Source: Tetrahymena thermophila SB210
Taxonomy: Eukaryota > Ciliophora > Oligohymenophorea > Hymenostomatida > Tetrahymenidae
Direction: 5' to 3'
Length of the DNA stretch: 64,000 bases
NCBI RefSeq assembly: GCF_000189635.1
Contig: NW_002476353.1
Location: 558,001 to 622,000 of the forward strand
The notes under the pieces were generated by a model. That model was not told where the DNA came from, searched no databases, and saw only the letters and a list, made by a program, of their open reading frames with translations. Position 1 is the stretch's first letter, and every line of letters starts with the position of its first letter. This document shows positions 36,516 to 47,090 of this stretch, piece after piece. Made by a program: the position numbers and the translations under genes.

Positions 36516-38384
36516 TCAAGCAAAATATTCTAATTTTTCTTTCTTTTTAGCTTCTACTGCTGCTATACCATCAACGAAATCTTCATGAGTAATGAAGCTA
36601 GCACTTCTTCTAAGAGCACACATACCTGCTTCGACACAAACTGCTTTCATTTAAGCACAGTTAAATCCATCAGTGCATCTAGCTAATTCGGAAAAGTTAA
36701 TATCTTTAGCTACATTCATTTTTCTAGAATGGATTTTCATAACTTAACCTCTAGCTTCTTCAGTAGGAAGAGGGAATTCTATTTTTCTATCTAATCTACC
36801 ACTTCTCAAAAGAGCTGGATCTAAAATATCAGGTCTATTGGTAGCGGCAATAACTTTAATATTATCATCAGGTGAAAAACCGTCAAGCTAGTTTAATAAT
36901 TCTAACATAGTTCTTTGGACTTCACGATCACCACTCTTGTCACTGTCAAATCTTTTTATTTTATAAATTTTTATGTTAATTAATTTTCCCCTAATTTGTG
37001 CTAAATATTTTATGCTAAGTGTGTTTTTTTGTTTGTTTATATTCTTGCTAAATGATAAAATTCAAATATTTTAAGTGTCTAAAGTATATCATGCATGACT
37101 TAATTAAATTCATATATTTTTTAAATATCTAAAGTATATTATGATTAGGTTAATTACCTTTTAGTACCAATAGCATCGAGTTCATCAATAAATATAATAG
37201 CAGGTGATTTTTCACGAGCCAATGCAAAGGCATCTCTAATCATTTTGGCACCATCACCAATAAACATCTAAACGAGTTGAGGACCTGCAAGTTTTAAGAA
37301 TGTGGCTTTGGTATCAGCAGCACAAGCTCTTGCCATCATAGTTTTACCAGTACCAGGAGGGCCATGCATAAGAACACCTTTAGGAGGACGAATACCAATG
37401 CTTTCAAATTTTTCTTTGTGTGTAATAGGAAGGACGATAGCTTCTCTTAATTCTTCAATTTGCTTATCCAAACCACCAACATCGGTGTATTTTTCAGTAG
37501 GTCTCTCATCTACTTCCATAGCCTTAACTAAAATTTGATATTTTAAAATAAAAATCAATAAGTTTTTTGATAAATAATTAACTGTTTAGTTTGCAAATTA
37601 TCTATCTATTTAATTAATTATTTATTTATTTTTACATCTATTTTTTTATAAATTGAAACCAATTTTAGATTTATTTATTGAACTAATATAAAATAAACGT
37701 TTTTCAATAAGCAAATTGTAAATCTAAGTAAATCATTAAGCTTTCTATGAATTGCTTGGCTCGTATTGCCAAACAATAAATATTCTTCTCAAAGATCTTA
37801 AGTTTATCTTTGATTTTGTTTAATATTGCAAACTAATAGTTATTTATTTATATATTTGTTTATCTAAAATAATTACCTCTATTATCGTATTCAGCAGGTA
37901 ATTTTTCAAGAACAAGATATGAATCCTTATTAACACCAACAATCTCACCAGGTTTTAACTCTTCAGCATCAACTAATCCAATAACGGGTAAGAAAACAGA
38001 TTACTTGGTTGAAGTTTTAACTACAACAGCTTTTCCTTTACGAGTAGAATTGATATCGACAGTAGCAGTGTCTTCATCTTCTCCTTCTTCAGGTTCAATA
38101 TCTAAAATTTCAACTATATTAGAAACTAAGTAAGGTAACTACTTATTCATTTTAATCTTTGATTTGTTGTCATTTATAAGTTTTGTAGTCTTGTTAGTGT
38201 CACTTTTAATTCTTTGTAATTCCTTTTTCATTAAAGAAATGTTATTTTCAAGATCTTTAGTTCTATTTCTAATTTATTCATCAGTAAGATCTTGTATTTC
38301 GCTCAACCATTGGGTAGTAGGATCAACTTCTTCCTATTCCATAGGTGTGGCATTCTATTATTTTGCAGTTACGTTGCTGGCCAT
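36516..38384 (-). CDS. RPT5: 26S proteasome regulatory subunit Rpt5 (AAA-ATPase)
   Basis: Three minus-strand exons (38384-37877, 37527-37158 and 36951-36516) give 437 residues, matching the usual Rpt5 length (about 439). The order is an N-terminal coiled coil (about 25-75), an OB-fold segment, [20 protein letters not shown], then the AAA domain. Walker A GPPGTGKT lies at 225-232, Walker B IIFIDE with D284/E285, and the arginine-finger region at [18 protein letters not shown]. The C-terminal block HSRKMNV...[20 protein letters not shown] is characteristic of Rpt5 (PSMC3). The subunit forms part of the hexameric ATPase ring that unfolds substrates and opens the 20S gate. The protein ends YFA, where other Rpt5 proteins usually end in the HbYX motif YYA, so the penultimate Tyr is Phe. 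Codon use is less AT-driven than in its neighbours, consistent with high expression. Introns are 349 and 206 nt. Confidence 0.95.
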
Positions 38385-41085
38385 TTCTATATTTTATATT
38401 TAAATCTTAATTGCCTATTTATTATATATGAAGGTAATTCTTTATCTTTTGATATCTTTTTTTTGAACAAAAATTAATTGTGATAAACAATAATTAATAT
38501 GTTCTATTCTTCGACTCTTTATTGCTTTTATTTTATTTAAAATAATTAAAAAACTTTCTTTTTTAAATTTAATAGCAAGCAAGCAATCTTTGTATTCAAT
38601 TCATCCTACTCTATATTCTGAAGATCAGATAGGTAAAACGAATCTTTTTCAATGTTAATCTCATTATTCTGAATAAGAGTCTCTTGTTCTTTTTAATTTT
38701 ACTAATTTTTAATTAATTAACTACTTTTTTTTAATTCAAAGTTAAGAAAAATAACATTTTATTTCAAATTTAACTATTTTCATTTAAAAATTAAGCACAA
38801 TCCATACATAGTATTTTTATCATTTTCAAATTAATAATTATTTTATTAACTTGTTTGCATTTTTCAAATGTGAAATAACTTTAAATGTATGACCCTTTTA
38901 TTCAATTTTGAGTATTTAATTCAATCCTTTTTCCTTAAATTAATCAATTTAATATTTTAATTTTTTAAAATATATTTATTTTTTGTTAAAATAATATTAT
39001 TCTTAATAAAATAATTTTCTAATTTAAATAAAAATATGATGCTTTATTTAAAAAAAAAAATTTTAATATTAAAAAATTAACAAAATTAAAAAAAGTCTAA
39101 ATTTTAAAAATTAAATATCATTTTATCAAAAAAAATCCATTTAAACTTACATTTTCATATAAACTTTGATAATTTAAGTGGCTATAGAATACATTTTATT
39201 TTATCATCAGTTTAACTGTTTTATTAATGAATATACTTTTGTAATTCAATAAAATAAAATATAGAGTAAAACTTATTCTTCTTAATTTAAAATGAGTTCA
39301 ACAAAATATAATGTTACTTATTTACTGTTCATTATCATCGATTTTTTTTCAAAATAATTTGATATATAAAAGAATAAAATATCAAATTAAATGATTCAAA
39401 AAATAAAATGCGAATTAAATATCAATTCTTTCATAAATATTAAATTTCATTAAAATGTTTTCAGATTTTTGTAGGTAAATAAAAATATAAATTTTAGGTT
39501 TTTTGTTTTTTTATAAAAAATATAAATTTGTATCTTTTTTTATCTATTTAAATTTTCAAAATTTAATTATAATAATTTCTGAAAAATAATATAAATACAT
39601 CAATCAATGGTTTTTATTATTTATTATGAACAAATATTTGTAACAATTTTAAGATGATTAAAAGTAAAATAAGACAAAGACTCTTAAAAATTCTTCCTTA
39701 ATTATTGATTTATTATCATTTTTAGAATTATACATAAATAAATATGTTTAAAAAAATGAAAGATTAATAAGAAGTTTAATTAATAAAAATAATATAATAG
39801 AAACTTAATATTTTGTTTATAATTAGAGTAGATTTTGTTAATTTGGCAATTCTAATAAAAGCACATAATCAATTTTGTAAAATAACTCATTAATTATTTG
39901 ATTAAGTAAATAAATATGAAATTTACAGTATAAAATTTAAGTTATTTTATAAAATAAAGACAAAATTAATAAATTTACTTTGTTAATAATCTAGATTTAT
40001 TATAACATAATTTTTTATTAAATTAGAAAACAAAAAAATACTTATTATTTTATAAATGTTAAATTCGATGGCTCAAAAGAAAAAAATATGTTTTGAGAGT
40101 CTATAACAGTAAAAATAATAATTATTTTATTAAAATTTATTTTTAATTATTTTTGATATTAATTCATGCATTTATTAAACTTAAATTTTAATATTATAAA
40201 ATAACTTGAATGAAATAAAAAAATTATTATTATTTTATATAAGATAATTATTCACAAACGATTACTACCTACTTACCCCATCATAATTTAAATTAAGTTA
40301 TTTAAATTAAATTAATAAATTTTAGTGCTTTTTTATCACTCAATCCTAGTTATTGAGGATTTGTTGTATTTAATTTTATATGTAAATTAAATATTTATTG
40401 TAAATAGCTTAAAAGGAAAATAATATATTTTGTATTTCAAAAAATATAAATTATTATAATTTTAAAATGTATATTATTGTATTTTCATTTTACTAAAAAC
40501 TTTTTGTTAATATTGCTTATTTGCATTACTAATCTAGAATATTTATCTTAAAAAATCTTTCTATATAATTAAATAAATAAATAATACTCTTTATAATTTC
40601 AGTTATTTCAAATTTCTATAAGTATTAAAACTTTTAACTAGGTTAAGTTTAATAATAATAATAATGGATTTATGTATGTATGCATAAAATACAAAATATT
40701 TACTTTACAATTAATGTATTTTGTAAATAATACTTTCTACAATTAAATAAATTTTTATTGTTTTTTTTATAATTTGTTTATTTATCCTTTTATTAAATCA
40801 ACTTTTAAATATTAAGAAATTGTTTTGAAGGATAAAATTATTTTCTATTATTTTTTTATTGTATTCTTTCAATATTAAAATAAAAAAATATGATAAATTT
40901 ATTTCAAAATTATTTTTAATTTTATATAAATTAGGTATTAATTTTTTTTTTAATTAATTTAATAATTAATTATAAATTGCTTGTTATTAAACGCACATTT
41001 TTTATTTAAAAACTCATTCAATTTTAATATTCAATAATAAAATTTTAAAAATTAAAAACTAATTAAATAATTATTAAAATAAAAA
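38385..41085. other. Long intergenic stretch between divergent genes
   Basis: About 2.7 kb of very AT-rich DNA between the Rpt5 and surface-protein genes, presumably including both promoters. It holds long A/T homopolymers, for example about 10 A near 39051. No exon, RNA gene or clear repeat was recognised. Confidence 0.6.
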
Positions 41086-43401
41086 ATGAAAAAATTACTT
41101 TTCCTTACACTTATTTTAATTTCAATTTCACGAGCTGCTTTACCTTGTAATAGTAGCTGCTAATGTGACCCTGGATCTAATGTTTGCTTGAGATGTGAAC
41201 TTGATTTTATTGGAAGCTAAATAGATTAGTATTAGAGATCGTGTCCTTGTCCTGAAAACTACTATAGGACTCCCTATGTTGATTGTGAGTACATATATAC
41301 TGATAGTTAATACAGTCCAGGATGTGCTGAAAACTGTAGAGACTATGCTACTCTAGAAGAAGCTAAGGTAGCATGCAATCTTGATCCTTCTTGCTAAGCT
41401 ATTACATGGAGTTTTGCTGGTGTTGGAGGATCAGCTTCTACCAATCCTATTGGTAATGGCCACGGATATTAACTCAGAGCTTCAAATTTTGGTGCTCTTT
41501 TTTTACCTAACAAAGAGAATACCTGGGTTAAAGGAAGTTGCCCTGCAAATAATAATGTCAATGCTAATTATGACGGTCAATGTGATTTTTAAGGGTAATA
41601 AGGTGCTACTCTAAATGGATGCGTTTAAGATTGTAAGGATTTCGCTACTTTACAGGATGCTGAAAATGCATGTAGAGCTGATCCTAACTGTGGTGGAGTC
41701 ACATTTAGCAGAGCAGAGCTCGGTGGTTCTGCTTCTACAAATGCTTATAATGGTGTTTACGGTTTCTAGTTAAGAGCTGGAAGACATTTTGACTACTCTT
41801 AAAACGGTGAAAATTCTTGGAAAAAGCAAATTTGCAATGGCTGCTCATACGGTTATGCTAATGGTGAGTATAGTGGAGGATGTGTTTAGGGTTGCTAGGA
41901 TTTTGCAACTCTAGACGAAGCTAAAGTAGCATGTAATGCTGATCCCTCTTGCAAAGCCGTTACTTGGAGTTTTGCAGCTGTAGGAGGACCAAATGCATCA
42001 AATGCAAGTGGAAATGGTCATGGCTACTAACTAAGAGCATCTAGTTCAGGCTCTATATTCAAACCTAACTAAGAAAATAGTTGGATAAAAGATTAGTGTC
42101 CTGATCCTCAGCTTCCAGATAATCCTTGTGATTTTGAGGCTTATTAAGGTTCACAAATTCTAGGATGTGACTAGAACTGCATAGATTTCTCAAATTTGAA
42201 TGATGCTCTTAATGCTTGTAGAGCAGATCCAAATTGTGGTGGAGTAACTTTCAGTAGAAGCTCTTTAGGAGGTTCAGCTTCTACAAATGCCTACGATGGT
42301 GTATGGGGTTACTAGCTTAGATCTGGAAATGTACTAGTTTAATCTTAGAATGGTGAAAACTCTTGGTTAAAGGTAAACTGTCCTTATAATTTCTTTAATT
42401 GTGCTCATCTCTTAACTGGAGCAAGCTAGTTAGATGCATGCTAAATAAGTATAGCTGAGTAAATGTCAGCAATTATAGTAGACACACTCTGTTATTTTGA
42501 TACAGAAAATGACCAATCTTTTGTGAATTCAATCGTGACTTTAGATCTGACATAAACAGTACTACCAGTATGTTGCTATCCTGAAATTATTACAAAAGTT
42601 TAATATGAAAACCCTAATACTTCAATCTATGAAGACCTGCCCAGCTAATACGTTACAGCCGGAGCTAATGGATAATAATCGATAAAAATTCCTTTAATCG
42701 ATATCTATAACTTAGCTTATTCAACAACAGTGGGACCAAGTTAAATTTCTCAGGTTGTATATTTGTAAATATTGATTGGAACTTCACTATCATTTGACAG
42801 AATTCATAAATGGTGCCTCTACGTCTATACTGAAAGAAATGAAACTCATACATTCTAGATAGATGTTGACAAACAGACTACTTAAAATTGTACTGTAGGT
42901 AATTGCGTCATCATAGCAGATTTAAGCGTTACAGGATAAATATATACTGATAACACATACACAACTATCTAAGACCCTAGTCATTCTTACGTGATTGGTG
43001 ACATTTTTTATGCCAAAATTTCTTTCTTGGATCCAACTTATACAAAAAAGCTTGATTTTGTGTCTTTGTATCTAAAAGATGCAAGGAATATAGTATATGA
43101 CTATACTTCCCTTACTACTGCAAATTGGGATGGAACTGGTTTAAGGATAGCTTTGTAGTTAATTGATCCCTCTCTAGAAGATGTCATATAAATTAATATG
43201 GTTATTGATGCTTCAAGGTTTAGGTTTTTATCAGGAACTGATTAGAGTTCTGCAAATTAAAACTAGGTATCAAGATAATTTACTGTATAAGTATTAAGCT
43301 AACCATAGACTACTCCTAAAGACTAAACTACAACTCAAAAAGCATTTTCTTCAATATTTGTTCTAGCATCATGCTTAATTTACTTTATTTTGCTATTTTG
43401 A
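41086..43401 (+). CDS. Secreted or membrane-anchored surface protein with four cysteine-rich modules
   Basis: A single exon of 771 residues. The N-terminus (MKKLLFLTLILISISRAALP) is a clear signal peptide. A short Cys-rich segment follows, then four tandem modules starting at bases 41320, 41617, 41878 and 42163. Each begins GCxxxCxDFATLxxA, continues CxADPxC, VT(W/F)S and YQLRA, and ends NSWxKxxC. Modules 1 and 3 share TWSFAxVGG and GNGHGYQLRAS. Modules 2 and 4 share GGVTFSRxxLGGSASTNAY, so the array is A-B-A-B. Residues about 440-740 form a non-repeated, probably beta-rich ectodomain with several N-glycosylation sequons (NET, NCT). The protein ends in a hydrophobic tail (FSSIFVLASCLIYFILLF) with no cytoplasmic residues, as expected for a GPI-anchor signal. 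It is a cell-surface protein of unknown role, possibly PAN/apple-like and ciliate-specific. It is not a recognised immobilisation antigen. Confidence 0.85.
41320..42400 (+). repeat. In-gene A-B-A-B duplication encoding the cysteine modules
   Basis: Four coding units of about 260-300 bp start at 41320, 41617, 41878 and 42163. Unit 1 is closest to unit 3 (offset 558 bp) and unit 2 to unit 4 (offset 546 bp). This shows an ancestral pair that was later duplicated as a block. Confidence 0.8.
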
Positions 43402-43750
43402 GTTATTTTTAATTTTAGAATCACTAATTATTATTTCTAAAAAAAGTAAAAATAATTCTAAAAAGCAAATTTAATATATAAATAAATAAATAATTAAATA
43501 TATTTTTATGATAATTAATTTACAAATTAAGAATGTAATTTGTATGTGAAATAATAGATCACAATTCTGTTATATGTAAAGTAAATATGGTTATACTATT
43601 TTGATTTTACTAAAATTATTTTTAAGATTTAATTAATTAATTACATATCATCTTTTTTTATCTTTTATTTATAATCAATCGATTGATTTATAATTTATTT
43701 TAAATGTTTTTAGAAAATAAATATTAATAAATAAACAAATAAATATAAAA
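43402..43750. other. Short intergenic stretch
   Basis: About 350 bases of AT-rich DNA between two co-oriented genes. No feature was recognised. Confidence 0.6.
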
Positions 43751-45060
43751 ATGAATTACATTCAAAAAATAGCATAAAACTTACAAGACAAACAATAGAA
43801 TAAAACAAGCTCATAATATTGTTCAGAATGCAAAAACTTATTTAATGATACCTTAAACATATCTTCGATTTGCTTAAATTTTAACTGTCTAAATTTATTA
43901 TGCAAAAATTGCGAGAATAAACATGCTTTAACAAATAATCATGTGACTAGAGAAATATAATGTCAATAACTTCAACTTCATATTTTGTATTTAATTAATT
44001 TAAATATTGGAAATTTATAAAAATTATTCAAATAAAATAATTGTTAAAATGAATTTATTTATCAATGGAGCTTAAAAAATTATTTTAAATATTTAAAGAT
44101 TCTATTTTTGTTATAAATTAGATTTAAGGATGCCATATATTTAGAAGATTAAAAGGTTTTGAATAAAATAAACTAAATATTCCCTTTATTCTCTTAGGTT
44201 AATGAAATTTAAATTAGTTTGCCGTAAATATCCAGCTTTTGTATAATTTCAATAAATGGTTTTATTTATTTATTATTTAAAATAGAGTTAATCTTCATGA
44301 ATGCGGAATACTATTCACTATTATTTAGATTATGCAAAAAGGTTGGAATAGGCTTTAGAAATTCGATATTAAAGTGCTTAATGGGCATTTATTCAGTTAA
44401 GATTTACTTAATGGATTAGGAAAAGTATTTCATATTTAAAATATAAAGAAAATAAAAATAAACTTTAAATCTTCTACCAGCTAAGACAATAAATTTTAGC
44501 AGTAAAATATTTAATAAAGTTAATTTTTTAATCTTATAGAGTCCTCCAATTCAAAAAATTTACAGATTTTAAAACTTAACATAAATGAGTCATGCTGCAA
44601 TCTTAATAGATGCTTTACATCGTTTGCTTCTCTATCTGAATTATAAAAACTAGATTTCAAATGTAATAATAATACCGATCTTGTTTCTGAATTAGAAGTA
44701 TTTTTACTTATAAAACACATATAAAAGCTAAGTAAACTAGTAGAACTTACTTTAGATATAAAGAGTGTTAATCTCTTTTTATAAAATTCAGATATAGTTT
44801 AACAAATAGCAAAGCAATTAAATGAAAAATAAAATATTATTAAAAAATTCGTCATTAAAGATAGTTATTACTCAATTAGCAAAAAACTTTTTGGTCATTG
44901 TTATTTTCTAACAAAATGTCATAAGAATGATTTCGTAAAGTTACAGCTAGCATATCTATAAAAAAGAATTCTAATAAAACAAATATAAACTGTTTAAAAT
45001 CTAAAATACTTTCAAAGAAAGGAAAAAGTTATTGAACTATTCATGCAATAATATATTTGA
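43751..45060 (+). CDS. B-box-type zinc-finger protein with leucine-rich repeats
   Basis: Three exons (43751-43986, 44122-44223 and 44286-45060) give 370 residues. Residues about 24-70 hold a B-box-like zinc-binding pattern: C24-x2-C27, then C-x4-C-LNLL-C-x2-C, then paired His (NKHALTNNHVT). After it come degenerate leucine-rich repeats, recognisable by phrases such as KNLQILKLNI, LSELQKLDFKCN and LSKLVELTLDI. The last 110 residues are Lys/Gln-rich and helical. Frames outside the exons stay open for a long way because TAA and TAG are sense codons, so the model depends on phase and on LRR periodicity. The AG at 44285 and the donor at 44224 are the only pair that joins the LRR frame. B-box and LRR units both bind proteins. 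No enzyme domain is visible and the function is unknown. Many similar proteins exist in Tetrahymena. Confidence 0.75.
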
Positions 45061-45339
45061 TTTAAATTAATGTGTTTTTGTATATTTTAATAATTTTAAA
45101 GATTTCTTCTTTTACTTGTTTGTTGTGTTTTTTTTTTTTATTAACTTAATAATTTTATATTCAAGGATATTATTTTATATATTTTATTAGAAATGCATAA
45201 AATCAATAAAAAAACACATAAAAACAGCTTAGATTTTATTAATGATTCGGTTATTAATTATTTTATTTGATTTTTAGGAATCTAAAAGCAATAATTATTT
45301 GATATATATTAGCAATTAGATTTTGTAATAAATATTATA

Positions 45340-45903
45340 TCAATTAGCTTTTTTGAAGTTAATTGAGGCAGAGTTGATACAGTAACGGAGATGAGTGGGC
45401 TTAGGACCATCATTGAAAACATGACCTAAATGTGCACCACAATTTTTGCAAACAACCTCAGTTCTTACCATACCATGAGATTGGTCTACATTTTCTTAAA
45501 TCTTTCCCTACTCACTTGAGGAAAAAGCAGGCCATCCGCAACCTGAATTAAATTTGCTGTCTGAATTAAATAACTTCTCAGAGCATACGATACATAAATA
45601 TTCACCTTATTCAAAATGCTTATCGTATTATCCTGTATAAGGACGTTCTGTGTCAGCTTCTTAAGTAACTTTATATTGAATAGGTGTTAAACGTTTTTTT
45701 AATTCTTCTTTATTAACTTTGAAAGGGAATTCCTACTTTTGCATTGGTGAAGACGAAAATTATTGTTGATTGGGTTATGTATAGAGTTAAATCTACTTTG
45801 GTTGAGATTTCACAAATGAATATGCTATTAAAGGTATTAGCAGATATTTTTTGTTTGTTGTATTTTTTATTTGTTTACTGAAATTATTAATTAGTCTAAT
45901 CAT
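45340..45903 (-). CDS. MSRB: Peptide-methionine (R)-S-oxide reductase MsrB, probably mitochondrial
   Basis: A single exon of 187 residues. The family core runs from residue about 63 ([13 protein letters not shown]) to the end. Zinc ligands are two CxxC pairs, C104/C107 and C152/C155. The signature GCGWPAF lies at 121-127, HLGHVF at 158-163 and the catalytic cysteine at RYC175INS. MsrB reduces methionine-R-sulfoxide in proteins using thioredoxin. A Cys form (not selenocysteine) is used, although ciliates can read UGA as Sec. I chose the far-upstream ATG (45903). It adds 53 in-frame residues that look like a mitochondrial presequence ([20 protein letters not shown], then a hydrophobic stretch), whereas the internal ATG at residue 54 starts just before the domain. 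Cytosolic use of that second ATG is possible. Confidence 0.92.
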
Positions 45904-47090
45904 CCAATGCTTTTCTTCTTTTTATAATGATTTATTTTTTATCGTAAAGACACAAAGAAATATATTTCTGATTAAATTGAAATTTACTATATCAAGAATC
46001 TTCTCTATTACTATCTAGTTTCAAAATTTAGAAAATCCAAAGAATTTTTTAGTAAGATTTAATTGTATATAAGCGTCAAACATAATGTTCAAAGCCAGTA
46101 AATAAATCTTTTAAAATTTATGAACTAAACTAGAAAAATTTTATTCATTTTGATGAATTCATGTGTAGACTTATTTAAAGTCTATTTTAAGTGTTTAATT
46201 TAGATTAAAATAGACGCTATTTTACTTTGCAAATCAACATCTATAAATCAGTAATCAATTTTTAATCTTTCTTTTAAAAATTAATGTAGAAAAAAAATAA
46301 TTCTAAGAAAGTTTCATAAAAAATTGTCTACTTCACTTATACATGAAGTATTTTTTGTTAAATTAAATTACCGTTATCAGTTATAGATTTGAAAACTTTA
46401 AAAATTTTTAGTAGTTTTTTAAATTTAATAAGACAGACATTTTTATTATGAAGGATAAATAGTTTTTAGAAAAGTGAAGGAAAATATTTATATATATTTT
46501 TATTTTAAAATCAATTTGAAAATAAATTTATAATAACTGAGCTTTAAAATAAAAAGTCAATAAAAATTCTTCTATTCTTATGATTTATTCATCAGCAATT
46601 GTTGATCTTTTTAAAAAAGTTAATTATATTTTTTATCAACTAATAATTTTAATAATCATAAACATAAAAAAAATAAGCAAAGTTAATTGAAAATTTTCAT
46701 TTAAAAGTTGAATTAATTTTATTATTACTCTAAATAAAAATGTAAATAAACATATATGAACTATTTATAAGTTAATATCTATTATAGGTACTAATATTTA
46801 AATAAACTTAAATTTATTAATATAATTTTATATATTTTAAATTATTCTTTTAAAAACATTTGTTAGAAAAATAACTATTATTTTTTTTAAAATAGTACAG
46901 ACTAATGAGTCTAGGTTTTGGGGCAGTATTTATATTAATTATAAATGCTAACTATCCCCCACATTAATGGATGGACCTATATTAACAAAATTTGTTTATT
47001 ATAAAGATGTTGAGAGATATTTCTACTTTAAGAAATATTAAATTATTTTAGTTATTGGTTTAATTCGTTTAAAATTTATTTTATTTATTT
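45904..47090. other. Intergenic stretch containing a candidate RNA
   Basis: About 1.2 kb of AT-rich DNA between the MsrB gene and the 3' end of the LRR membrane-protein gene. The one stretch that stands out is 46899-46979, which is richer in GC and foldable, listed separately. Confidence 0.6.
46899..46979 (+). ncRNA. Candidate small structured RNA (strand uncertain)
   Basis: This is a compact, relatively GC-rich island in AT-rich DNA. AGACT (46899-46903) can pair with AGTCT (46908-46912) around a four-base loop. TAGGT (46912-46916) can pair with ACCTA (46975-46979). Nested inside, GGGG (46920-46923) pairs with CCCC (46956-46959). Inside that, AGTATTTAT (46925-46933) pairs with ATAAATGCT (46941-46949) over nine base pairs, one a G-U wobble. 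The first two helices share one base, so they compete slightly. The wobble favours transcription from the + strand. It matches no RNA family I can name. A poly-T tract lies just upstream at 46881-46888. Confidence 0.3.

Noticed and set aside
37078..37144. Direct repeat TCTAAAGTATATYATG, 50 bases apart
   Set aside because: It lies within an Rpt5 intron and is short and AT-rich; no reason to think it functional.
43987..45339. Very long open frame continuing past the first exon of the B-box gene
   Set aside because: With only TGA as stop, AT-rich introns stay open by chance; LRR periodicity and phase support a different frame after 44286.
46900..46960. Similarity in word order to U4 snRNA (AATGAG, GGTTT, ATGCTAA)
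   Set aside because: The spacing is wrong and the conserved U4 5' stem-loop and U6-pairing regions cannot be formed.
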